A DNA stretch of 64,000 nucleotides from an uncultured Acidimicrobiaceae bacterium (GCA_903894295.1 CAITPI010000052.1:1-64000); one strand, 5' to 3'. Positions 42,324 through 52,203 are shown, counted from the stretch's first letter. Translations and numbers: made by a program. The notes: generated from the letters alone by a model not told the origin.

Positions 42324-42784
42324 CGGGATTCCGACATCTTGCGGGCCACGGCCTCGATGGCCAACCCGTAGCCCAGTCCGCCGAAGCCGGCGATGACCCC
42401 GTCGGCGACCGGAGCGATCACCGAAGTATGCCGGAACGGCTCGCGGGCCGCCGGATTGGACAGGTGGATCTCGACCACCACGCCGTCGAAGGCGGCGAGT
42501 GCATCATGGAGCGCCCAGGAGTAGTGGGTCAGCGCTCCGGCGTTGATCACGACGGCCGCCGCATGGTTGCGGGCGGCCTGCACGGCTTCCACGAGCTCGC
42601 CTTCGAAGTTGGACTGGCGGTGCTCGAGGACAAACCCGTGTTCGTCGGCCGCCCGACGGGCCACGGCCACGTGGTCCTCCAGGGTGGCCCGGCCGTAGAT
42701 GTCCGGTTCCCGCTCACCGAGCAGGTTCAGGTTGGGGCCGGAAAGCAGCAACACGACGGGCGGGGTGTGGTTCGCGGAACTCAT
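42320..42784 (-). CDS. aroQ: 3-dehydroquinate dehydratase, type II
   Basis: LSGPNLNLLGEREPDIYG, VINAGALTHYSWALHDAL, EIHLSNPAAREPFRHTS. Confidence 0.96.
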   Translation of the reverse strand: MSSANHTPPVVLLLSGPNLNLLGEREPDIYGRATLEDHVAVARRAADEHGFVLEHRQSNFEGELVEAVQAARNHAAAVVINAGALTHYSWALHDALAAFDGVVVEIHLSNPAAREPFRHTSVIAPVADGVIAGFGGLGYGLAIEAVARKMSESR

Positions 42785-43878
42785 GAGTGTCCTCCCGGAC
42801 TTGCGCCTCCGCCCGGGCGTGAGGCGTCGGCCATGGCGCTCAGGGTAGCCAGCACCGCCATCTCGTCGACGCCTTTGACCACCTCCACGCCCGCCGGGCC
42901 GTCCAGGACAAAGGTCAGGTCGTGGTGCGCCTTCTTGTCGCGGGCCATGAAGCCCAGCAGTTCCCGGTGGTCGAGACCTTCCGGTAGGTCGGCCGAAAGG
43001 TCGAAGCCGCCAACCACCTGCCGGTGGACGTCGACCTGTTCGGAGGTGATCCGGCCGAGGTGTTCCGCCAGCATGGCGGCGTAGACCAGTCCGATGGCGA
43101 CGGCCTCGCCGTGGCGCAGGTCCACCGGATGGTCCGGAGCGAACGACGCCGCTTCGAGGGCGTGGGCCAGGGTGTGTCCGTAGTTGAGCAGCATGCGCCG
43201 GTCGCCTTCACGCTCGTCGGCGGCCACCACCGCGGCCTTGATGGCGACGCAGCTTGCCACCTGTTCCTCGATCGGCAGGTCCAGCAGGGAGACGTTCGGA
43301 GCACCGTTGTCGCCGAGCACCCCACCGAGAAAGGCGTACTTGGCCATCTCGCCCCGACCGCACGACCACTCCCGGGCCGGCAGTGTGGCAAGAACGTCGG
43401 TGTCGCACACCACCGCCGCCGGCTGCCAGAAGGCACCGACCAGGTTCTTGCCCTCGGGGATGTTCACACCGGTCTTGCCACCGATGGCCGCGTCCACCTG
43501 GGCCAACAACGAGGTGGCGACGTTGATGTAGGAGATCCCCCGCTGGTAGGTGGCCGCCGCAAAGCCGGCCAGGTCGGTGACCACGCCACCACCCACGGCC
43601 ACCACCAGGTCGGAACGACTCAGTCCGGCCCGGGCGAAGGCGCGACAGAGTTCTTCGACGGTGCCGAGCGACTTGGCCGACTCGCCGTCGGGCACCAGGT
43701 GCACCGACTGCTCGAGCCCGGTTTCGACGGTGACGGGAATCCCCGGCTGGGTGACGACCGCGACCCGACGGGCGTCCGGCCGACACCGGGCGACAAGGTC
43801 GGCCAACGATTGCCGGGCGCCCGGGCCGACGACGACGTCATAGGAGCGATCACCAAGGGCGACAGGGACGGTTCTCAT
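42781..43878 (-). CDS. aroB: 3-dehydroquinate synthase
   Basis: VAVGGGVVTDLAGFAAATYQRGISYINVATSLLAQVDAAIGGKTGVN. Confidence 0.97.
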   Translation of the reverse strand: MRTVPVALGDRSYDVVVGPGARQSLADLVARCRPDARRVAVVTQPGIPVTVETGLEQSVHLVPDGESAKSLGTVEELCRAFARAGLSRSDLVVAVGGGVVTDLAGFAAATYQRGISYINVATSLLAQVDAAIGGKTGVNIPEGKNLVGAFWQPAAVVCDTDVLATLPAREWSCGRGEMAKYAFLGGVLGDNGAPNVSLLDLPIEEQVASCVAIKAAVVAADEREGDRRMLLNYGHTLAHALEAASFAPDHPVDLRHGEAVAIGLVYAAMLAEHLGRITSEQVDVHRQVVGGFDLSADLPEGLDHRELLGFMARDKKAHHDLTFVLDGPAGVEVVKGVDEMAVLATLSAMADASRPGGGASPGGHS

Positions 43879-43894
43879 GGGGCCACCGGCTTCA

Positions 43895-44425
43895 TCATGA
43901 CACCGAACCGGCGGGATTGGACGAGGCCAGGGCGACGAGGCGGTCCACCACCGCGGCCGAGGACAGGTGGTCTACCTCGATGACCGAGGAGGCCACTTCG
44001 CGGTAGAGCGGCTCCCGTTCGGCCATCAGTTTTTCGAGGACACCAACCGGATCGTCGGCGAGGAGGGGGCGACCGCTCCCCTGGCCCACCCGTCGTGCGA
44101 GGGTGGCCAGTCCGGCCTTCAACCAGACGACGCCGGACTCCTTTGCCAGCAGGGAACGGTTGCCGGCATCAACCACCACGCCACCCCCGGTGGCGATGAT
44201 CATGGGCTCCTCCCGGGCCAGGGTGGCCGCCAGGGCGTCGGACTCCCGCCGCCGGAACGAAGTTTCGCCTTCGGTGGCAAAGATCTCCGCCACCCTCAGG
44301 CGGGCGCCCTCTTCCACGACCCGGTCGAGATCGACAAAGGTGTGGCCGGTGACCTTGGCCACCTTGCGCCCGCCGGTGGTCTTGCCCGCCCCCATCAAGC
44401 CGACCAGGATCAGCCGGTCAGCCAC
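43895..44425 (-). CDS. aroK: Shikimate kinase
   Basis: LVGLMGAGKTTGGRKVA, IATGGGVV, GSGRPLL. Confidence 0.95.
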   Translation of the reverse strand: MADRLILVGLMGAGKTTGGRKVAKVTGHTFVDLDRVVEEGARLRVAEIFATEGETSFRRRESDALAATLAREEPMIIATGGGVVVDAGNRSLLAKESGVVWLKAGLATLARRVGQGSGRPLLADDPVGVLEKLMAEREPLYREVASSVIEVDHLSSAAVVDRLVALASSNPAGSVS

Positions 44426-45617
44426 GGCCGGCGGCCGATGGCGTCGAACCGAGGGCATCGAGGTAGCTGCGGTGGTTGCGGGTGAACTCGGCCACCGAGT
44501 CTCCACCGAACTTGCGCAGCGCTTCGTCGGCCAGCACGAGGGAGGTCATGGTCTCGGCCACCACTCCCATGGCCGGAACGGCCGTCACATCGGTCCGCTC
44601 CTTGAAGGACACCGTCGACTCCTTGGTCACGACATCGACCGTACCGAGGCTCGGCCGGTTCAAGGTGGCCAGCGGCTTCATGGACGCCCGGGCCACGATC
44701 GGCGCACCGGTGGACATGCCACCCTCGATACCACCGGCCCGGTGCGTGTCGCGGGCGTATCCTCCGCTGCGTTCCCCTCCCTCGGCCGCATCGGCCAGGC
44801 GGATGGCGTCGTGGGCTTCGGAGCCTCTCAGGCCGGCCACTTGGGACCCTTCGCCGATCTCCACCGCCTTGATGGCCTGGATGCTCATCAGGGCCTGGGC
44901 GAGACGGGCATCAAGCCGCCGGTCCCAGTGCACGTGGCTCCCGAGACCCACCGGGACACCATGGGCCACCACCTCGGCCACTCCGCCCAGCGAATCGCCT
45001 TCCTTGGCCGCCGCCTTGATGGCGGCCACCATGCGCGCTTCGGCCTCGGCATCGGCGCAGCGAACCTGGGAGGCATCGATGCGCTCCAGATCGGCCAGGG
45101 TGGGCACGAAACCCGGTTCGCTCCGTTCGGCCCCGAGCTGGACCACGTGGCTCACCACGTCAACACCGATCTCCCGCAGGAGCGCCTTGGCCAGGGTTCC
45201 GGCCGCCACCCGGGCGGCGGTCTCGCGGGCCGAGGCCCGCTCCAGGACGTCCCGGGCATCTTCGAGTCCGTACTTCAACATGCCGGCCAAATCGGCATGA
45301 CCGGGCCGGGGTTGGGTGAGCACCTTGGACGGAAGGCCCGGGGCCGGAGACATCTCTTCTTCCCACTTGGGCCACTCGGTGTTCAGGATCTCGATGGCCA
45401 CCGGTGAACCCAGGGTCCGACCGTGTCGGACGCCCGCCACCAGGGAGACTTCGTCCACCTCGAAACGCATCCGGGGACCGCGTCCGAAGCCCAGCCGGCG
45501 TCGGGCCAACCCCGCCTGGACGTCTTCGGCCAGGATGGCCAACCCGGCCGGCAGGCCCTCGACGATCACCACCAAGGCCCGTCCGTGGGACTCTCCGGCG
45601 GTCAGATAGCGCAGCAT
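44418..45617 (-). CDS. aroC: Chorismate synthase
   Basis: MLRYLTAGESHGRALVVIVEGLPAG, RRRLGFGRGPRM, GGIEGGMSTGAPI. Confidence 0.97.
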   Translation of the reverse strand: MLRYLTAGESHGRALVVIVEGLPAGLAILAEDVQAGLARRRLGFGRGPRMRFEVDEVSLVAGVRHGRTLGSPVAIEILNTEWPKWEEEMSPAPGLPSKVLTQPRPGHADLAGMLKYGLEDARDVLERASARETAARVAAGTLAKALLREIGVDVVSHVVQLGAERSEPGFVPTLADLERIDASQVRCADAEAEARMVAAIKAAAKEGDSLGGVAEVVAHGVPVGLGSHVHWDRRLDARLAQALMSIQAIKAVEIGEGSQVAGLRGSEAHDAIRLADAAEGGERSGGYARDTHRAGGIEGGMSTGAPIVARASMKPLATLNRPSLGTVDVVTKESTVSFKERTDVTAVPAMGVVAETMTSLVLADEALRKFGGDSVAEFTRNHRSYLDALGSTPSAAGRG

Positions 45618-45722
45618 GTACCCAAATCTACTAGAGGGGTTGCCCCTTCTTCCCCACCCCGGAGTTTGCCCCTCGCCAACGGCTTTCTTGCCACCGGGGC
45701 CCGTCCGCGGATTCGGCCATCC

Positions 45723-45763
45723 GGCCCCGGGTCACCACCGGGCCGACATCGGGTTCCACCCGA
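45723..45763 (-). terminator. Double-hairpin terminator-like region downstream of prepilin peptidase gene
   Basis: TCGGGT-GGA-ACCCGA (45749-45763) and ggccccgggtcaccaccgggcc (45723-45744); no T-tract. Confidence 0.45.
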
Positions 45764-45770
45764 GCCGGCG

Positions 45771-46610
45771 TCAGCGGGTCGCCGGGAAGATGGCGTGCAC
45801 CAGTGGTCCACCCCAAAGCACCGCCACGGACGCACCGATCGCCAGGGACGGACCAAAGGGGATTCGGGTCTTCCGTCCCCCACCGGCGACCACCAGCACC
45901 ACGACCGAAACGAGCAGTCCGGCCAACAGGGCCACCACGAAGGCCACGTAGACGTGGAGCAGGCTCAGGTAGCCCACGGCCATGCCGATCAACCCGGCCA
46001 ACCGGACGTCGCCAAAGCCCATGCCCCGGGGAACGAAGTACCAGACGGCAAAGAACACCGCGAAACTGGCCACACCGCCGATGGCGGCCCCGGTCAGCGC
46101 CGAACGGCTTCCGTCGATCAGGGAGTTGGCCACCAACAGCGCGGCGACGACGACCAACGTGGGATAGATGATGGTTCGGGGCAACAGGCGGTGGGAGAGA
46201 TCGGTCAGCGACAACATGACGAGTGCCACGAGGAAGACCAGGTAGGGAACGACCAGCAAATGGCAGCCGAATCGGGCGGCGGCCAGGCCGGCGAGGACTC
46301 CCGAGAGCACACCCGCCAGGGCCGAGCGGCCCGGGGATCGCCCCTGGGGCAGCAGATGGCCGATCTGGACGCCGTCATCGGCCGGTTCCTCGGGTTGGAG
46401 GGCGTCGCCTGTCGCCACACGGTCTCCGGTGGGAGCGGCCGGGGCGGTCTGTCGGGCGTTCATGGCCTCCTGGCGACGGCGTTCGTCGGCCACGAAGCTG
46501 GCGTCGGCGAGGCGCTGGCCCAACGGATCGAGGGCCACACCGGCCACAAGACCCAGGACTGTTGCCAGAAGTACAAACACATGGTTCCTATCGTCCATCC
46601 ACCGGCCCAA
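45771..46610 (-). CDS. Prepilin peptidase (A24) without N-terminal CxxC methylase motif
   Basis: LSLTDLSHRLLPRTIIYPT and GMGFGDVRLAGLIGMAVGY aspartyl motifs; multiple TM segments. Confidence 0.82.
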   Translation of the reverse strand: MGRWMDDRNHVFVLLATVLGLVAGVALDPLGQRLADASFVADERRRQEAMNARQTAPAAPTGDRVATGDALQPEEPADDGVQIGHLLPQGRSPGRSALAGVLSGVLAGLAAARFGCHLLVVPYLVFLVALVMLSLTDLSHRLLPRTIIYPTLVVVAALLVANSLIDGSRSALTGAAIGGVASFAVFFAVWYFVPRGMGFGDVRLAGLIGMAVGYLSLLHVYVAFVVALLAGLLVSVVVLVVAGGGRKTRIPFGPSLAIGASVAVLWGGPLVHAIFPATR

Positions 46611-46658
46611 CCTGAGTCAACCCGGTGTCGCCTTGTCTCCCGGTTCTAACATGACGCC

Positions 46659-47384
46659 ATGGACACCACCACACTGCAGATCACGTCCGGCCCCGGGAGT
46701 TTCCCCTGCTACGAGGCCACACCCGGTGCCGGCGACCCCGCACCCCATGGGGCGGTCATCGTGGTGCAGGAGGCGTTTGGCGTCAACGGCCACATCGAGG
46801 ACGTCACCCGACGCTTTGCCGGCCTGGGCTACCAGGCGGTCGCCCCGCACCTCTTCCATCGCACCGGTGCACCGGCCATGGGCTATGACGACTTCGGCCA
46901 GGTCGTGGAGGACATGATGGCGCTCCGGGATGACCAGATCCTCGACGACATCGACGCCGTCATCGACCACCTGCACCAGAGCGGTTGGAAGGACGACCAG
47001 ATCGCCATCGTCGGTTTCTGCATGGGAGGACGGGTCACCTTTCTCGTGGCCGGCCAACGGAGCCTCGGCGCCGCTGTCGGCTTCTACGGCGGAGGCATCG
47101 TGAACGCCCGATGGGAGTCGATGCCGGCGCTGATCGAACTCGCACCCCGCCTGCAGACCCCCTGGCTCGGCCTCTACGGTGACCAGGACGGAAGCATTCC
47201 GGTGGAGGACGTGGAGCAGTTGCGGACCGCCATCGCCGGATCACCCGTCGAGGCGGAGATCGTCCGATACCCCGAAGCCGAACACGGGTTCCACTGCGAC
47301 GCACGGTCGGCCTACCACCCCGAATCGGCCCGGGACGCCTGGGGGCGCACACTGGACTGGTTCGCCCGGCATCTGTCGGCCTGA
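46659..47384 (+). CDS. Dienelactone hydrolase family protein
   Basis: VVQEAFGVNGHIEDVTRRFAGLGYQAVAPHLFHR, VGFCMGGRVTF. Confidence 0.92.
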   Translation: MDTTTLQITSGPGSFPCYEATPGAGDPAPHGAVIVVQEAFGVNGHIEDVTRRFAGLGYQAVAPHLFHRTGAPAMGYDDFGQVVEDMMALRDDQILDDIDAVIDHLHQSGWKDDQIAIVGFCMGGRVTFLVAGQRSLGAAVGFYGGGIVNARWESMPALIELAPRLQTPWLGLYGDQDGSIPVEDVEQLRTAIAGSPVEAEIVRYPEAEHGFHCDARSAYHPESARDAWGRTLDWFARHLSA

Positions 47385-47410
47385 GGAACCCCTGTGGCCA
47401 ACGTCGGCCC

Positions 47411-48538
47411 CTACGCCGCCGGCGTCACTCCTTTTGGCAGCTTGTGGGCGATGTAGGCCAGGCCGATGCACATCTCGTCGGTCGAGCCATCGCCCCAGGT
47501 CACGAAGTGGGGAGCCACCCGCCGCAGATCCGGCAGTTCCTGCTCCAACTGCGGGTTGTAGGTGCAGGTGACCCGCACCGGCTCTCCCGCCGTCACCGGG
47601 ACCGGATGGGCAAGGTTGTAGGCCCGCTGGTAGTGGAAGTTGTACTCCGGCACGTCAAGGACCGTCCGGGCCCGCGAAGTGCCCGGGTCGAGCACCATCT
47701 TGAAGGAAACACCCAACAGGTGCATGTGGGCCTGGGTCCGGACGATGTATCCCGAGTTGGTGATGACCGAGTCACAACTGGCGGTGTCCGAGGCGGGCGG
47801 GCTGGTCGGGTCGATGTGACACAGCCCGTCGATGCCGGCGGCTTCCTGTTCGGCGGCCGGGCCGAAACGGACGCCCTGGTTCACCAGCGATGCCTCCGGA
47901 CTGCACAGAGGTCCCGAGCTGCCCGTCGGACACGGGATGTTGGGTGCGGCCAGCATGATGTCGAGTTTGAGCGGCTTGATCGGTGCGTTGGCGGGCACGG
48001 TCTTCAGCACCAGACGGTTCCGGACCGGCCGGTGGCCGACCAGAAGGTTGTAGTGGACCTGGATCACCACGAGGCTCCCCTTGGGCAGGGGAATCCCCGT
48101 GCCCAGAGGCAGCACGTCGGCCCCGTGACCCGGAGCCCACTCGCTCAGCATCGGGTTCTTCAGGAACTCGAAGATGGACGTGCCGGGCAGCGCCGCTTCC
48201 CCGAAGCATGTCCACCCATGGCGCAAGACGCCCGAGCGGAGGGCGGCGGTTGCCGCCGCCGGTGGAACGAGGAACAGCGCCGCGTGGTGGTCTTCGACGC
48301 TTCCGGCCGTGAACTTGCTGGAGACGATGTACGAGTCGTGCCGGACGTGGGGGTCGATCAGCGTGCAGTGGTAGTCGTCGGTCGTCCCGGCCTCGGCCCG
48401 GGGCTGATACCAGGGTGTGTGCAGCGAGATGGTGGTCACCGGGGTGCCCGCCGCCCCGGATGTGGCACGCGGGACGACGACGGCCACCACAGCGACCACC
48501 AGGGCAAGGGTCACCACCGCCCAACTCCGCAATTTCAC
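47411..48538 (-). CDS. Secreted PHM/DBH-like copper type II monooxygenase
   Basis: Signal peptide; DHHAALFLV, VVIQVHYN, RTQAHMHLLG, DEMCIG reproduce the order of CuH/CuM ligands. Confidence 0.72.
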   Translation of the reverse strand: MKLRSWAVVTLALVVAVVAVVVPRATSGAAGTPVTTISLHTPWYQPRAEAGTTDDYHCTLIDPHVRHDSYIVSSKFTAGSVEDHHAALFLVPPAAATAALRSGVLRHGWTCFGEAALPGTSIFEFLKNPMLSEWAPGHGADVLPLGTGIPLPKGSLVVIQVHYNLLVGHRPVRNRLVLKTVPANAPIKPLKLDIMLAAPNIPCPTGSSGPLCSPEASLVNQGVRFGPAAEQEAAGIDGLCHIDPTSPPASDTASCDSVITNSGYIVRTQAHMHLLGVSFKMVLDPGTSRARTVLDVPEYNFHYQRAYNLAHPVPVTAGEPVRVTCTYNPQLEQELPDLRRVAPHFVTWGDGSTDEMCIGLAYIAHKLPKGVTPAA

Positions 48539-48707
48539 CTGCGAAGCCTACATCGGCGTTTCCGCCGGTCCCATTCGCCCTCCCGTCCGGGACGCCTGAT
48601 TCAGCCCGAAGCTCTGGGGCCCGCCCCGGAATCCGGAGGGCAGGCTGCTAGTTTTCTTCCATGCGCTCCCTTGCTGCATGTCTGCCCCGTGCCTGTGAGG
48701 CTGGCGC

Positions 48708-49631
48708 GTGATCAAGGCCACCAACCTCTCCAAGAGCTACGGCAACAACCGGGCCGTCGACAACCTGGACTTCGAGGTCCGGGACGGCGTGGTGACCGGA
48801 TTCCTCGGCCCGAACGGCTCGGGCAAGTCGACCACCATGCGACTGATCATGGGACTCGACCACCCGACCAGTGGCTCGGTCACCCTTGACGGACGGCGCT
48901 TCCACGACCTCAAGTGGCCGCTCCGTGAAGTCGGTGCGCTGCTCGAAGCCAAAGCGGTGCATCCCGGACGATCGGCCCGGATGCACCTGCTGGCCCTGGC
49001 CCAGACCAACGCCATCTCCAAACATCGGGTGGACGAGGTCCTCGAACTCGTGGGCCTCACCGCCGTGGCCCACCGCCGGGCCGGAAAGTTCTCCCTCGGA
49101 ATGAGCCAACGCCTGGGCATTGCTTCGGCCCTGTTGGGCGACCCCAAGACGTTGCTCTTCGACGAGCCCATCAACGGACTGGACCCGGAAGGGATCCTCT
49201 GGGTGCGGAACCTGCTCCGGAGTCTCGCCGACGAAGGTCGCACCATCTTCGTCTCGAGCCACCTCATGAGCGAGATGGCCCAGACGGCCACCGATCTCGT
49301 GGTCATCGGACGGGGCCACCTGATTGCCGACACCACGGTCGAGCAATTCATCGCCTCCAACACCGAGGCCACGGTGCGGGTGCGTGCGCCCGAGGCCGAC
49401 AAGCTGTCCGGGATCCTCCAGGCCGCCGGTGCCCGGATTCACCCCGAACCCGATGGCGGGCTACTGGTGACCAACCTCGACGCACCGCAGATCGGCGATC
49501 TGGCCTGGGCCAACGGTGTCGCCCTGCACGAACTCAGCCCCCAGATGGCCAGTCTGGAAGAGGTCTTCATGGAACTCACCTCCGACGCCGTCGAGTACCA
49601 CGGTTCAACCACCGCAGGAGCTGCCCAATGA
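48708..49631 (+). CDS. ABC transporter ATP-binding protein
   Basis: GFLGPNGSGKSTTMRLIMGLDHP Walker A, FSLGMSQRLGIASALL signature, LLFDEPINGLDPEG Walker B. Confidence 0.95.
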   Translation: MIKATNLSKSYGNNRAVDNLDFEVRDGVVTGFLGPNGSGKSTTMRLIMGLDHPTSGSVTLDGRRFHDLKWPLREVGALLEAKAVHPGRSARMHLLALAQTNAISKHRVDEVLELVGLTAVAHRRAGKFSLGMSQRLGIASALLGDPKTLLFDEPINGLDPEGILWVRNLLRSLADEGRTIFVSSHLMSEMAQTATDLVVIGRGHLIADTTVEQFIASNTEATVRVRAPEADKLSGILQAAGARIHPEPDGGLLVTNLDAPQIGDLAWANGVALHELSPQMASLEEVFMELTSDAVEYHGSTTAGAAQ

Positions 49632-50572
49632 CCGCCGTTGAAACTCCCGTCGCCACGCCCCCGGCTCCCCAGCCGGCCGGCCGGGCCGGATTTCGCCTCG
49701 AGACGGTCTCCGAGTGGACCAAACTCCGCTCGATCCGCTCCACATGGATCTGCCTTGCCATCATCGTGGTGCTCAGCATCGGACTGTCGGCTCTGGTCTG
49801 TTTCGCCCAGGCCAAGCACTGGACGGTGGCCTGTGGTGACCGGCTGACCTTCGACCCGGTGAGCGCGTCCCAGATCGGAGCCCTGCTGTCGCAGTTCGTG
49901 GTGGGGGTGCTCGGTGCGCTCGTAATCACCTCGGAGTACGCCACCGGTCTGATCCGCACCACCTTTGCCACCGTGCCCCGACGGACGACGGTGCTCGGGG
50001 CGAAGGCCCTGGTGGTCAGCGTGGTGATCCTGGTGGTCAGCGAGATCACGATCTTCATCTCGTTCCTGGTCGGCCAGTCCGTACTGACGGCCATGGGCGG
50101 GAAGGTCTACCCGAGCGCAGCGGCCTTCGAGGCCAAGGTGGCACCCTTTGTCGGACGCCATCTGAGCTCGTGCCCGACCATTCCCATGAGTCGTCTTCCG
50201 ATTCCGGTGGCGAACTTCTCGACGCCCGGAGCGCTACGGGCCCTCATCCTTGGCGGTATTTACCTGACCATCCTGACGCTGGTCGCCGTCGGCTTCGGGG
50301 TCATTCTCCGTCACACCGCCGGCACGATCTCGCTGTTTGTCGGCGTGCTCCTGATCCTGCCGCTGTTGATCCAGTTGCTGCCGTCGAACTGGTCCGGGCC
50401 CATCGCCAAGTACCTTCCCAACGGTCTCGGCCAGGCCATGACCTCGCCCAACGGACTGAACTACGACGGAAATCCGCTCATGTCCCCGTGGACCGCCCTG
50501 GTGATACTCGTCATCTACGTCGTGGTGGTGCTCGGCGTCGGAGCAACCCTGTTGAACCGTCGGGACGCCTGA
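49628..50572 (+). CDS. ABC-2 type transporter permease
   Basis: Multiple TM segments, TSEYATGLIRTTFATVPRR; ATGA overlap with ATPase gene. Confidence 0.88.
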   Translation: MTAVETPVATPPAPQPAGRAGFRLETVSEWTKLRSIRSTWICLAIIVVLSIGLSALVCFAQAKHWTVACGDRLTFDPVSASQIGALLSQFVVGVLGALVITSEYATGLIRTTFATVPRRTTVLGAKALVVSVVILVVSEITIFISFLVGQSVLTAMGGKVYPSAAAFEAKVAPFVGRHLSSCPTIPMSRLPIPVANFSTPGALRALILGGIYLTILTLVAVGFGVILRHTAGTISLFVGVLLILPLLIQLLPSNWSGPIAKYLPNGLGQAMTSPNGLNYDGNPLMSPWTALVILVIYVVVVLGVGATLLNRRDA

Positions 50573-50730
50573 GGCCACACCGTCTTCGCCCGGGTCATCA
50601 CCCAGGCGACCACCCGGTCAGGATCCTTCTGGGTGCACCGCAGAGAATCCGGAGCCGGACGGATCACGTCCCGATCCGGTCCCGTGCCCTGCGGGCCACC
50701 GGATTCCCACCGGCCCCGGGGGCAACGCGC

Positions 50731-51381
50731 TCAGCCCAGGGCCGGCTCGTAGAACGGGTTGGTGCCATCGGCGTGATCGGTCACGTCGAAGATGTCGACG
50801 ATCTCCGGCACCGACTCCCGCAGGATCACCTCGATGCCCTGGCTCAGGGTGGCCTTGGCCATGCCACACCCCTGGCAGCCACCGCTCAGACGGAGGTAGA
50901 CCGAGCCACTCTCCACGGCAACGAGGTCGGCCCGACCGCCATGGGAAGCAATCGACGGGTTCACCTGCTCCTCCAGAACGGCGACGATCCGCTGGGCCAG
51001 CGGATCCGAGAGGTCGAGCGTGGAGTCAAGGCCGGCCAGGGTCGGAGCGGGCGGCGTGTTGGGGTTCACGATCACGAGGCCACCTTCGCCTGCTTCATCA
51101 ACCACGAAGTCGAGTGATGCCCCCTGAAGCCGCGCTACCGACGATCCGGGAATCACCACGGGAATCTGGTCGTCGGCCTGAACCACGTCGTTGGTCGTGG
51201 CATCGGCCAACGCCTGGAAGTACATGTCGTAGGAGTAGGCGTTTGCGTTGGTGCCACTGATCTCGAGCCACAACGCCAGGGTGTCGGCACCGTCCTCGTT
51301 GGCCAACACCTCGAGCACGGTGGCCCGGGCGGCGGGGGTAATCGTCAGTACGGTGGCTGCGTCATCATGGTCGGCACTCAT
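50731..51381 (-). CDS. NfuA-like Fe-S cluster carrier (A-type-like N-terminus plus NifU C-terminal domain)
   Basis: VLEEQVNPSIASHGGRADLVAVESGSVYLRLSGGCQGCGMAKATLSQGIE. Confidence 0.9.
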   Translation of the reverse strand: MSADHDDAATVLTITPAARATVLEVLANEDGADTLALWLEISGTNANAYSYDMYFQALADATTNDVVQADDQIPVVIPGSSVARLQGASLDFVVDEAGEGGLVIVNPNTPPAPTLAGLDSTLDLSDPLAQRIVAVLEEQVNPSIASHGGRADLVAVESGSVYLRLSGGCQGCGMAKATLSQGIEVILRESVPEIVDIFDVTDHADGTNPFYEPALG

Positions 51382-51399
51382 GCCTGCCATCATACGGGG

Positions 51400-52173
51400 G
51401 TGAGCACCTCCCACAAACAGATTCCGGCCAATGCCCATGAGTGGATCACGTTCGACGATCCCGACGAGGCTCGGACCTGGCGCTTTGACGTCACGTTCCT
51501 GGCCAGCCCCTGGACCTGCATCTTCGGTCAGGGTTGTCAGGGAGTGCTGACCGGCCCGGCCGCCGAGATGGTCCAGGGTTGTTGCTCCTACGGAGCGCAC
51601 TTCACGGGAGCAGAGGATGCCGCCGTGGTGGAGAAGGCGGCCCGCTCGCTGACCCCGGACATCTGGCAGTTCCACAAGAAGGGTCAGAAGGGCGTGGTGA
51701 AGACCTTGCCGGACGGCGACCTTGGCACCCGGCTCGTTGACGGGGCGTGCATCTTTCTCAACCGGCCCGGGTTTCCCGGCGGACCGGGATGTGCCTTGCA
51801 CGTGGCGGCGGAACGCCAGGGCATCAGCCACGTCGCCCTCAAACCGGAAGTCTGTTGGCAGTTGCCACTCCGGCGGGAAGACGAGACGGTTGATGACGGA
51901 ACGGTCATTTCGACCATCATGCAGTGGGACCGCAAACACTGGGGCGGCGGCGGTGAGGAGTTCCACTGGTGGTGCACCGAAGCGCCGGAAGCGTTCGTCG
52001 GACACGAGCCGGTCTACATCTCCATGAAGAACGAACTCGAGGCCATGGCCGGAACCAAGGTCTACCGGCTCCTCGCCGAGTATCTGGACTCCCGGTCCGA
52101 ACCATCCGCCCGGTGGACGTTCCTTCCCCATCCGACACTTCGGAGGGCCCAAGGGAAGGCCACACGCAACTGA
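51400..52173 (+). CDS. Cys-rich conserved protein, possible metal/Fe-S binding (DUF3109/YkgJ-like)
   Basis: SPWTCIFGQGCQGV...QGCCSYGAHF...GPGCALH...CWQLPL...WWC. Confidence 0.6.
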   Translation: MSTSHKQIPANAHEWITFDDPDEARTWRFDVTFLASPWTCIFGQGCQGVLTGPAAEMVQGCCSYGAHFTGAEDAAVVEKAARSLTPDIWQFHKKGQKGVVKTLPDGDLGTRLVDGACIFLNRPGFPGGPGCALHVAAERQGISHVALKPEVCWQLPLRREDETVDDGTVISTIMQWDRKHWGGGGEEFHWWCTEAPEAFVGHEPVYISMKNELEAMAGTKVYRLLAEYLDSRSEPSARWTFLPHPTLRRAQGKATRN

Positions 52174-52203
52174 AAACGGCGCCGTCAGATCGACGGTCGA
52201 CAG

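Noticed and set aside
44103-45407. Long plus-strand ORF opposite aroK/aroC
   Set aside because: Antisense of conserved enzymes; no recognisable domain
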